22,974 nucleotides of DNA from a virus: positions 1-22,974 of IMG/VR virus record IMGVR_UViG_3300020420_000064; one strand, 5' to 3'. A program made the translations under genes and the position numbers. The notes below the pieces were generated by a model. It worked only from the letters and a program-made list of their open reading frames with translations, was not told where the DNA came from and searched no databases. Positions 12,193-20,700 of the stretch are shown piece after piece (within the stretch, counting starts at the first letter, position 1; each line of letters begins with the position of its first letter).

Positions 12193-12603
12193 CTATTCTC
12201 CTCCCTCTTCTGGTGGATTACTAAGGTCTGCTTCTTTTGTTACTTCAACCCATTCTTTAGTATCTTCTTTCCAATAAGCTACTTTACCTTGTGGATAAGG
12301 AGTTGGAGCTTTCCATTCCCATGTACCTTTGTCTAGTATCCAACTTGGAAATGGGGTAGGTGAATAAAAAACATCAGCATCTTTATCATAATGATAACCA
12401 ATCCCTGCAAAATTTGCTCTTAATGCTTTTGCTTGATTATCAGAAAGTACATCACCTTGATTGGGTGCATAATGTTTCCCACCACGAGTGTTATAAGATG
12501 TCTTAATCCACTCATCTTTATCTTCTCTCTCTTTAATATAATCATAAGTAGCAACAATAACTTCTGTTACTTTACCATCTTTTACTTTTGCATAATGTCC
12601 CAT
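12193..12603 (-). CDS. Conserved phage protein with NTRGG and PFPSW motifs
   Basis: 136 aa. Pattern: MGHYAKVKDGKVTEVIVA at the start, WIKTSYNTRGGKHY (about 32-45), ANFAGIGYHYD (about 64-74), YSPTPFPSWIL (about 80-90), WEWKAPTPYP, then WKEDTKEWVEV. Proteins with NTRGG...YAGIGYxYD...PxPFPSW are common in cyanophages and other marine phages next to fibre genes; they have no assigned activity. The two Trp-rich repeats near the C-terminus (WEWKAPTPYP and YWKEDTKEWVEV) resemble carbohydrate-contact or fibre-chaperone segments, which is inference only. It lies between the glycine-rich fibre and the 157-aa fibre-like gene. Confidence 0.7.
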   Translation of the reverse strand: MGHYAKVKDGKVTEVIVATYDYIKEREDKDEWIKTSYNTRGGKHYAPNQGDVLSDNQAKALRANFAGIGYHYDKDADVFYSPTPFPSWILDKGTWEWKAPTPYPQGKVAYWKEDTKEWVEVTKEADLSNPPEEGGE

Positions 12604-12610
12604 AATTAAC

Positions 12611-13861
12611 CTATATTATATACCTTATCATTATTATACCACTGCCACCTGCATAACCTGAGTAACCTCCTTTTGGTCCCCAACCACCTTCGCCTGTATT
12701 TGAAACTCCTGCTCTACCAGTGTTACCATGATATGTACCGTTACCACCTCTGCCACCTGCTGAATAAACTATGTTAGTTGAGCCATCTCTAAAATTAGTT
12801 GTAAGACCTGCACCTCCACCTGATCCACTATTTGACCATGTGTTATTATATCCATTACCACTTACTCCACCACCACCTGCGGCTCCATTATCTCCCTGAT
12901 TAAGAGACCCAACATATCCACCTGAATGACCTTGAGTACCACTTACATAAGTTCCACCTGCACCACCATTAACAGGATTTCCACCACCCCCTGATCCACC
13001 AATATTTCCACTTGCATTTGAACCATAAGCTCCTGCTCCACCACCTACAAAGCTACCATTATTAAATTTTGTAGATGAAAGATTTCCTTGAAATGCAGCA
13101 GGTACAGTAGAATTATAAGCTGTTGCATGTGCTGCTCCACCTGCTCCTATAACCATAGAGTAACTACCTGCGGCTAAAGAAGCTATAGTATAAATACTAG
13201 AGGAGCCACCGCCTCCTCCGCCTCCTCCACCACCACCATTTCCGTAGGCACCAGAACCTCCACCACCTGCACAGATTAAACACTCTACGTTTGATAAAGT
13301 TAAACCTGTGGGTACGGTAAAAGTTCCTGAACTTGTAAAAATATGTGCTCTATAATTATTAGAACCTATTGTATAAGTTGTAACAGTCTGACCACCTGAT
13401 GCAACACCACCAACTGTTTTAGTTACACTTGTAACAGATGGAGTATTTCCTACATCAGTGTTTTCAATAGAAATAACCACTGTTGCACCAACCGATAAAT
13501 TTTGTACTGCTGTAGGAGTCGTAACAGTAGCTGTTCCACTTGATACTGATACATTAGTATTTCTAGCAATTTCTGATCCTGAGACTTTATAAACAACATT
13601 AATAGCAGTTGTTGTATTAGAAACTGTAAGTGTAAGAGTAGCTGCAACACCTGCTAAAACGTCACCTGAAATTGAAGTAAGCACAGGTATTAAATGTGTC
13701 TGAAGCCAAGAACTTCCATTCCAAAATTCTATTGATAATAAAGTAGTATTATATCTAAAATTTCCCGCAATCGGACTACTTGGTCTTTCTGCGGTTGTCC
13801 CTTGAGGTAATGTAATCCCTTGATCTGGTAATGAACTATGTACTATTTTTGATAAAGGCAT
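12611..13861 (-). CDS. Glycine-rich tail fibre / adhesin-like protein
   Basis: 416 aa. N-terminal module (about 15-55) with GTTAERPSSPIAGNFRYNT and IEFWNGSSW, a recurrent phage fibre element. An Ig-like beta domain follows (about 57-155, Thr/Val/Ser-rich), then a FTSSGTFTVP segment (about 175-184), and a glycine-rich region from about 198 to 408 containing a run of 11 Gly (209-219) and many GGGG or GGAG clusters. It ends GGSGIIMIRYI, typical of this class of Gly-rich phage proteins. Poly-Gly regions form polyglycine-II bundles in some phage adhesins, so receptor binding is plausible; that parallel is established for T-even-type adhesins, not for this protein. The Gly codons give a locally GC-rich tract in an AT-rich genome. 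Confidence 0.82.
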   Translation of the reverse strand: MPLSKIVHSSLPDQGITLPQGTTAERPSSPIAGNFRYNTTLLSIEFWNGSSWLQTHLIPVLTSISGDVLAGVAATLTLTVSNTTTAINVVYKVSGSEIARNTNVSVSSGTATVTTPTAVQNLSVGATVVISIENTDVGNTPSVTSVTKTVGGVASGGQTVTTYTIGSNNYRAHIFTSSGTFTVPTGLTLSNVECLICAGGGGSGAYGNGGGGGGGGGGGSSSIYTIASLAAGSYSMVIGAGGAAHATAYNSTVPAAFQGNLSSTKFNNGSFVGGGAGAYGSNASGNIGGSGGGGNPVNGGAGGTYVSGTQGHSGGYVGSLNQGDNGAAGGGGVSGNGYNNTWSNSGSGGGAGLTTNFRDGSTNIVYSAGGRGGNGTYHGNTGRAGVSNTGEGGWGPKGGYSGYAGGSGIIMIRYII

Positions 13862-13863
13862 AA

Positions 13864-14199
13864 TTAAATTTCCATATTAGCTTCTGTAAAAGTTTTATAT
13901 TCAATTTTAACATCATCAGTCCACACAGCATTAGCCACTGCTTGAACTTTTTTATCTTCTTTTGAAATATCTGTGTCTGTATGTGTCCATTGTAACTTAC
14001 CATCTTTTAAATCAGGTACCATTACTCCATTATCTTCTTTAGTTTTATAAACAGAAGTAAAAGGTTGTAATACATGTCGATGATGTGACCTAGATATTTC
14101 ACTACCATTCTCTTTAAAAATAGTATCAGTTCTTACATGGATTGACCAATTAGCCACTATCTCTATCTGACCTATTTCTATTTCTTTCGTTAAGCTCAT
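13864..14199 (-). CDS. Conserved small phage protein with SRSHHRHV motif
   Basis: 111 aa. The start EIEIGQIEIVANWSIHVRTD, then IFKENGSEISRSHHRHVL (about 28-45) and the C-terminal VQAVANAVWTDDVKIEYKTF form a pattern I have seen in small proteins between fibre genes of marine phages; no function is assigned. Composition is mixed with several His in HHRH (39-42), and there is no signal or membrane segment. Context (between two fibres, 2 nt after the next gene's boundary) suggests a fibre-associated or tail-tip structural role. Confidence 0.66.
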   Translation of the reverse strand: MSLTKEIEIGQIEIVANWSIHVRTDTIFKENGSEISRSHHRHVLQPFTSVYKTKEDNGVMVPDLKDGKLQWTHTDTDISKEDKKVQAVANAVWTDDVKIEYKTFTEANMEI

Positions 14200-14208
14200 T
14201 CAAATCTC

Positions 14209-15189
14209 CTAATCTGTTATATATGTCCCACCAATAAGAATAGTAACAGCAGTACCAGATTGTTGACTTGCTTGTACTCCATCACCATTGTTACCATGCC
14301 TATATCTAAGTAATGAAAATGCACTTGATCCTGGATTAATTCTTGCTTGTACACCTTGCATACTTCCTGATGAATAATACACATGGCTGTTAAATCCTAC
14401 AGTTATTGATTGTTGCATATTGGTTGTTGAATTTGAAGCATAAGGTAATCCAGAAACTGTCATACTGCCACTACCAGATACTACACCATTAACATTAGCA
14501 TGAGCCGTTACTACTTTACCAATTTTAACATACCTTCCAACTGCTACAGAAGGACTGCTTACACCAGTTAATGAAGGTGTCCATGAACCCTCTTCACTAG
14601 CAACACCCGCATCACCAAAAGATAGAACACCATTACCATCTGTAATTAATGCTTTACCTGCTGACGGTGCAGTGCTCGGTAAAGTTAAAGTGTAAGATTG
14701 TTGAGCACTATGAGGAGGTGCTTTCAGCTTTACACCATGAGTGTTGACATGGCAATTCAATTGTAGATAACCATCAACACTAGATCCATCACCTTTTATT
14801 TCTAATCCTGCGTTAGAAGAGCTACTCATAAAATTTGTTTTTGCAGATGTTACAGAACTATCTAAAATTTTTAATGTAGTTACAGCATCATTGACAATTT
14901 TTGATGTAGACACAGAACCATCGGGTGGGACAGTAGTCTGAATAGCTTTAGCTATAAAGATAACATAAAAATTGTCACTTGATTGTATAGCACCTGTCAT
15001 TGTTAAAGTGGTGCCACTAACAGAATATGCTTCTGTAGGTTCTTGTCTTACATTATTTAAAAAGACTGCAATGTCATTCGGACTCGATACTTCATGATCG
15101 AGAGTATAAATTGTACCACCATTACCAGTAATATCTTGCTTTGCTAAACTAGTAAAAGCGGTAGTTGGGATATTTCCTATGTATGGCAT
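14209..15189 (-). CDS. Tail fibre protein with C-terminal beta domain
   Basis: 326 aa. Start MPYIGNIPTTAFTSLAKQDI is a classical fibre N-terminus. A beta-module follows (about 22-86: TIYTLDHEVSSPNDIAVFL, NNVRQEPTEAYSVSG, then SDNFYVIFIAKAI). A linker, DGSVSTSKIVNDAVTTLKI, leads to the block GYLQLNCHVNTHGVKLKAPP then YTLTLPSTAP then GNGVLSFG (about 140-193), seen in cyanophage fibres. The C-terminal domain (about 200-326) has SWTPSLTG, GRYVKIGKVVTAHAN and SGSMTVSGLPYAS, and ends IGGTYITD, resembling a host-contact jelly-roll-like domain. It is probably trimeric and distal. Confidence 0.82.
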   Translation of the reverse strand: MPYIGNIPTTAFTSLAKQDITGNGGTIYTLDHEVSSPNDIAVFLNNVRQEPTEAYSVSGTTLTMTGAIQSSDNFYVIFIAKAIQTTVPPDGSVSTSKIVNDAVTTLKILDSSVTSAKTNFMSSSSNAGLEIKGDGSSVDGYLQLNCHVNTHGVKLKAPPHSAQQSYTLTLPSTAPSAGKALITDGNGVLSFGDAGVASEEGSWTPSLTGVSSPSVAVGRYVKIGKVVTAHANVNGVVSGSGSMTVSGLPYASNSTTNMQQSITVGFNSHVYYSSGSMQGVQARINPGSSAFSLLRYRHGNNGDGVQASQQSGTAVTILIGGTYITD

Positions 15190-15200
15190 TCTCTAAACCT

Positions 15201-15527
15201 TTATGTACTAATTGCATCTACAGCAGACACCCAGACATCTAATCCACTTGCCACTGAACTTGTTACTTTTAATATATCACCTGATTGCATAACTAACTTT
15301 GCACCACCATCTAAAACCTGTAATGAAGATCCAACGGGAATCGGAGCGGAATTCACAATTGAAATAACATCTGAACCTACAGTTATAGTTACTGTCGCAT
15401 TTACTTGTGTGGATGCAACATTAGCAATAGAGATTCCTATAATTGTATCATTACTATCAGCAGTTACTATGGTAGTTGCACTAGCACCTACTGAATTTGA
15501 TATATATCTTCTAAAATTTTGAGCCAT
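15201..15527 (-). CDS. Small conserved virion/fibre-linked protein (MAQNFRRY type)
   Basis: 108 aa. MAQNFRRYISNSVGAS, TIIGISIANV, APIPVGSSLQVLDGGAKLVM and QSGDILKVTS, ending WVSAVDAIST, are recognisable features of a small protein found beside fibre genes in many marine and other phages. It has mostly beta-type composition, no charge-rich regions and no signal. It sits between the long fibre and the 326-aa fibre, so it may be a tail/fibre connector or a decoration protein. Function is unproven. Confidence 0.72.
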   Translation of the reverse strand: MAQNFRRYISNSVGASATTIVTADSNDTIIGISIANVASTQVNATVTITVGSDVISIVNSAPIPVGSSLQVLDGGAKLVMQSGDILKVTSSVASGLDVWVSAVDAIST

Positions 15528-15544
15528 AATTTTGTTCCTTTATT

Positions 15545-17698
15545 TTACAATGCAATTCCCATAGCTATTACAAAACCCGCACTAACTGATGGAGTAGGTG
15601 TCGTGTTAACAAAAGCCGCACCATTATACTCAAGTATCTGACCATTTTGTGGACTAGTAATTGTTACATCTGATAGATCATTAGCTTCCGTAGTATCTAC
15701 ACTTACAAAAGCAGATCCATTGTAAACTTTTAACTTTGAATCAGTTGTATTAAAATATAGATCTCCAGAAGTTACATTTGAACTAGGATCAGAGCTTAAT
15801 GCACCGTGGTAAAGTTGATTAAAAGCATTGACGTTTGACAAAGCAGTTGTCACAGAGGACATGTTAGTACTTACGTTAGTTACTGCTGCAACATTATTTG
15901 CCACAGTATTAACATTATTTATATTATTAGCAGTTGCATTAATATTGCTTATATCAGTAGCTACCGTGTTTATGTTCGTTGCGTTATTATTAACAGAATT
16001 TATGTTAGTTTGATTAGCCGCAACATTTGTTACATCACTAGATATACCTGCTACGCTTGTAACATCACTTGCAATTCCTGCTACTGTTGTAACATTAGCT
16101 TTTACATTCTCTACTGCTGAAACATCTGAAGCAATATTTGCAACACTTGTTACATCACTAGAAATTCCTGATACTGTTGTTACATTAGTGGATATACCTG
16201 CAACTGTATTGACGTTAGCAATATTGTTTCCAACATTATTTACGTTAGTAATTGCATTAGCAACAACATCTATCTCTGAAGTTGTTTCTTGTAAATCTGC
16301 CGCAGCAGTTTCTATTTCTGAAACGGTTTCATTTAAATCATTTGCTACTGTGATTACTTTAGCAATGTCTGCCGCTACAGTATTAACATTTGATATGTTA
16401 GTTGCTACTGTAGCTACGTTAGCATTAGCATTGGCAACAGTGGTTATGTTTGCTTGGTTAGCACTAACAGAATTTACATTGCCAATACTATTTCCAACAG
16501 TATTAACATTATTTATGTTTGTAGCAACAGTGCCGATGTTAGTGACATGAGGATTAACAGTAGCTATATCTGTAAGAGCACCTGCCACAGAAGTAACGTC
16601 ACTTATATTGTTTCCAACATTATCTACGTTTGTAATAGAATTTGCTACTGTGTCTATTTCTGAAGTAGCTTCATTTAAATCATTTGCTGCTGTCTGTATG
16701 TCTGCAATATTAGTAGCTACTGTCTGGAGTTGATTGTTATTTACAACACCTGCTACAGTATTTATATTAGTTTCATTATTTTTAACAGCATTAATATTAG
16801 TTTCATTAGCCGCAACGTCTGCTATTGAATTTATATTAGTTGCAACTGTAGCTACGTTACCTTGAGTGGCATAATACTTTGCTGAAAAATCTGTGCCCTC
16901 TACTGCATTATTTACATTACCTGATCCACCTATTGCCCACTCTTTTGCAGATCCACCTGTTTGATTATCTCCAACAGCGTAGGCTTTAGCAGAATATTCA
17001 TTACTATCAACACTAGTGTTAGCATCTATAACAGTAGTATTTACTGGATTTGATGCCCATCTTTGTGCTGTCGTACTGTGATTACCTGCTGTAGTAGCTG
17101 ATGCAGTCGCAGAAGTTGTAGCATTGTTAAGTTCTGTTGTGTCTGAGATTGAAGCAAAGACAAACATAGAAACTATATCACCTGTTGTGGCTGCATTAGA
17201 TGGAGTTAAAGTAACAGTGTTATTTGGTATATCTAAATTGTAATCTGATTCATCTAAAAAATTATCATTTTTAAATACTTGAATACTATTATCTTGTAAG
17301 GTCAGGGCAGTACCATTAGCATCATTGCCTGAGAAAATAGTCTGCCCTGAAGTCGCCACGAATTTTAATCGTGTTATTCCAGAGGTAGGTTTTGCAAAAG
17401 CATTGAACACAAAGACAACATCGTCTACGTCTGCTAGAGAGTTTACCCGACTGTGCCATGTGATTGATATATTGGTTGAACCAAATGCAACTGTAAATGT
17501 ATCAGTATCATCTGTTAAAATTAATTTACCACCATTGACAAGACATAAATGAACACCTGATGTTGTACTAAAGGTTTCTTGATTGTCCCCTGTCTTGTAA
17601 GGAAATGTTAGATTGTTTTCACCACTCAAGTGATTGAGACTTGTAGTAAGAGGTGGTAAGTCTATACCCGTTTTGTATTTTGATATAAGTATTGTCAT
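15545..17698 (-). CDS. Long tail fibre with decapeptide repeats
   Basis: 717 aa. Residues about 1-110 form an N-terminal beta-rich domain possibly attaching to the tail. Residues 110-185 contain the beta-module also seen in the 326-aa and 157-aa proteins (TSGQTIFSGN, SIQVFKNDNFLDESDYNLD, TTGDIVSMFVFA). Residues 185-280 carry AQRWASNPVN, EYSAKAYAVG, AKEWAIGG and FSAKYYATQ, Ala/Trp/Tyr-rich segments common before fibre shafts. The shaft at 282-627 is made of 10-residue repeats of the type TVAxNIxNVN. The C-terminal part (about 640-717) has GDLYFNTTDSKLKVYNGSAF and ends SVSAGFVIAMGIAL. It is Asn/Thr/Val/Ala-rich with few charges. It is probably a trimeric long fibre carrying receptor contact or a platform for the smaller fibre proteins downstream. 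Confidence 0.88.
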   Translation of the reverse strand: MTILISKYKTGIDLPPLTTSLNHLSGENNLTFPYKTGDNQETFSTTSGVHLCLVNGGKLILTDDTDTFTVAFGSTNISITWHSRVNSLADVDDVVFVFNAFAKPTSGITRLKFVATSGQTIFSGNDANGTALTLQDNSIQVFKNDNFLDESDYNLDIPNNTVTLTPSNAATTGDIVSMFVFASISDTTELNNATTSATASATTAGNHSTTAQRWASNPVNTTVIDANTSVDSNEYSAKAYAVGDNQTGGSAKEWAIGGSGNVNNAVEGTDFSAKYYATQGNVATVATNINSIADVAANETNINAVKNNETNINTVAGVVNNNQLQTVATNIADIQTAANDLNEATSEIDTVANSITNVDNVGNNISDVTSVAGALTDIATVNPHVTNIGTVATNINNVNTVGNSIGNVNSVSANQANITTVANANANVATVATNISNVNTVAADIAKVITVANDLNETVSEIETAAADLQETTSEIDVVANAITNVNNVGNNIANVNTVAGISTNVTTVSGISSDVTSVANIASDVSAVENVKANVTTVAGIASDVTSVAGISSDVTNVAANQTNINSVNNNATNINTVATDISNINATANNINNVNTVANNVAAVTNVSTNMSSVTTALSNVNAFNQLYHGALSSDPSSNVTSGDLYFNTTDSKLKVYNGSAFVSVDTTEANDLSDVTITSPQNGQILEYNGAAFVNTTPTPSVSAGFVIAMGIAL
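15818..16855 (-). repeat. 30-bp-period tandem repeat encoding the fibre shaft
   Basis: Residues 282-627 of the fibre fall into about 34 decapeptides with consensus (T/S)VAxNIxNVN. Three 14-residue units of the form A(A/N)DL(N/Q)ExxSEI(D/E)xx break the register at about residues 336-349 (DNA 16652-16693) and 450-477 (DNA 16268-16351). The two DNA segments share near-identical stretches such as TTCATTTAAATCATTTGCT, which indicates internal duplication. Confidence 0.8.
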
Positions 17699-17745
17699 AT
17701 TAGTTCCTACTATACTATTTGTTGGTGTCTGTGTCTATGTCTGAT

Positions 17746-20700
17746 TTACCTTCCAAAAGACTTAAAACTACTGCCTCCAAACGCTTTCATGTTTGGAAAA
17801 CTAAAAACACCCTTTCTTCTTCTAGGTGCTTTTGGTGTTACATAATCCACTAGATCTTTTCTTGCCTGACCTGTGATACTTAATAATGGTGTTAATCTAG
17901 TAAAGTTATCAAATGCTTTTCTAAGACCTTTTGCTTGTTCTCTTGCATCTGTGTTAACTGCTTGAAGTAAACCTGCAAGAGCATCTCCAAATCTCCTTAG
18001 AAGATTATATGCAGGTATCAATGTTCCCCCTGGGTCAAATGATTGTCTGCCTATCCTTGAGCCCACAACATAATCAGCTACAAATTGAAAGACACCAAAT
18101 AATCCGCCTCTTTCAAAAGCATTATATATAAATCTTGCTGTTTCTTCATCTTCATCAAACATTTCATTAAGAAATGGATTACCTTCTTCACCGTATGTCA
18201 TCCACTCTCTGAGTGTGTGTTGAAGAGATAACATTGCACCAAAACCTGCAAGATAAACCAACGGCATTGGATTACCATTTACAAACAACTCTTTGTATGA
18301 TCTTTGTAAGACTGTGTTTGTAAAAGTAAATGTCCATGTTTTAATGTGTGATAGTAAACCAAATCTTGGGTCTGACATCCATGTAGGTTTTCTTCCTGCA
18401 TCTGGAGCAATAATAATAGAGGCGACTATGTCATTTAAAGCTGCTCTTATTTTTGGATTAGATGTACCCATTGGATCAGTAGGATCAAACATATCAAGAT
18501 CAGATGCTACAAGACCTACTTCTTGAAGGTATCGAGTATACATCTTGCTACCCTTTTTAGCTTTCCTTGCCCAGTGGGGTAGGGATACAATAGCACCTCT
18601 TAATGCAGCAACTCTTGTTGCATCTGTGATTGGTTGAAGTAAATTGTACTTAAATATTATCTGATCGACTTTTTCCCACTTAACACTAGCATTAACTTCG
18701 GCTGCATTTTGATAAGCATATTGAAAACCTTCAAAGATTGTACCTATATGTTTGGCAAATATTTGTAAGTCACTATCATCTGCATCATAGGCTTTTTTAA
18801 ATTCTCTATACTTATCTCCAATAGTGCCCTTAGTGAAAGCACCTTTGGCAGTACTCTTAACCATACGGTAAGGCATTCTTAAAGTATTTTTTGCATACTC
18901 ATTTAAAGTAGCTAGACCACCATACATTCCTAATCTATTGAACGCAATCAAAGGCTCTAATGTTGCAGGTAAGAAAGACAAGTTAAGAAACAACAAGTTA
19001 GTAAAAGACTTTATACCTTGTTGAACACCATAAGATCTATCGCTTTTTCCCGCACCAAAGAAAGAATGAGTTGGAAGTATACCTAGGTTTGCTCTAATTA
19101 AATTAAATATAGCAGTTCTATCCTCTGGTGATAATGGAGCTTCACCTCTTCTGCCAAGTTCTTGATCAATTGTACCACCCTGATTAACAGCTTCTGTAAT
19201 CTTCTCAGCTTTTGGACCAAATCTATTCACAAAAGCCATACGTCTGACAGTAGTTGTTATATATTTTTGAAGAACTCCGTATGTATCATTGTCAAGAAAG
19301 TCTGCTAATTTCATCTTCTTTACCTGACCGTTAGACATAGTCACATCAAATTCTTGATAAGGATTCATATTTATGACCCTTCTCATTTCTTGGGGAGTAA
19401 ATCTAAATACCTTCTGACCTGCAACGGTTGCTAGATCAAAACCCCATGTAGGAGCATTACCCTCATTCAGTATCTTAGATACTAAATCTTGTGCTTTAAC
19501 ATCAGCATTTTGAACACCATCATTTGTAAATACCTGTTTGAAAAAATCTTGTAAGCCTTGAGTTTTATCTAAACCTCTCAACAGACCTTCAGTAAACTTA
19601 CCATCTAATTTATAAATTTGTGGGAAGTACATTAAAATTTTAGGGGGAGGTGGAGCACCATACTTTGCATAAGTTTGTTCTATTAAACCATACAAATCAT
19701 TCATCAATTTTCTAAGTTCAACTGCTTTGTTAATACCTAAACCAACTCTTTGCATCTCAGGTGTAATTTGTATTCTTCCTGTTTGCTTGTTTACAAATCT
19801 GCCTCTTAACAAATCAGGTACTAACTTAATTTGTGCAGTAGTCATATTGTTTAAAATATTATTAAATTGTTGTGTAAATTTTCCAAGACCTTGATTAATC
19901 TCTTCGTGCACATCCATTTCAATAGTGCCTGTGGTATCTCTTGAAGTACGGGCATACTTATCACGGTCAAGTATATTAGCTAATTTATAGCCAATCTCTG
20001 TGCCTCTAGCCAAACCTACTAATCTCCTAGCACTACTTGTAAAAATACCAGTGAAAGAGTTTTTAGATATCTTTTCTAAGCGTTCTTGTGCTTTTGAATA
20101 GTTTCTAGTTGGTCTAGCAAATAGTGGATCAATATCATTTTCAGTATCTACATCTTCTGGATAAGGTGCGATTGTTTCTTGAGACTCTTGAGACCTAAGT
20201 TCTCTTTGTCTTAAATCTTCTAACTTAGGTTCAACTTTCTTATTGAAAGTTTTTTGTTTAGCTTTCATTTCATCGTGTAAGGCTCTTACTCTATCTCTTA
20301 CTTCATCGAGATTATTAACTCGCTCCCTCGATTTAAGCCTAATTCTCTCAATTCTTTTTTGGATAGAACTCGGTACGGTTGTGATTGCTTCGATGTTTCC
20401 GATGATAAAGTCTCTGGCTTGACCTTTCCCGATCCTAGGACTGAGGTCTGCAATTTCTTGGGTTGCTTCATTTATTATTCCTTTCTTAAAATCACTTATT
20501 ATCTTACTATAACCATCACTATAAGGAGTTGCAATTCTTTCAAAATAACGAACCTTATAATCTCTAGGTATTAAATAAATTTCACCTAACAGAGCAAGAC
20601 CTGTACCTCCAACTGCATCTGAAATAACTTGAGGATCTGTTATTGACGGACCCCCTTCTAGGTGTATATCAAACAAATAACCATTGGCTACAATAGACAT

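Noticed and set aside
13450-13650. Leu/Gln-rich minus-strand frame inside the glycine-rich fibre
   Set aside because: It is an alternative frame of the Thr/Val-rich Ig-like region, has no ribosome site and looks like no known protein.
15828-16550. Plus-strand hydrophobic frames (Val/Leu/Ala/Thr-rich) that look like membrane proteins
   Set aside because: They are the complement of the decapeptide repeats of the fibre gene; the apparent hydrophobic helices come from reading GTT/AAC-rich repeats backwards.
15818-16855. CRISPR-like regular repeats
   Set aside because: The 30-bp periodicity is fully explained by the decapeptide-coding frame; there are no unique spacers and repeats are degenerate.
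12611-17698. Possible diversity-generating retroelement acting on the fibre genes
   Set aside because: No reverse transcriptase gene and no template/variable repeat pair was seen; the repeats present are short coding repeats within a single protein.
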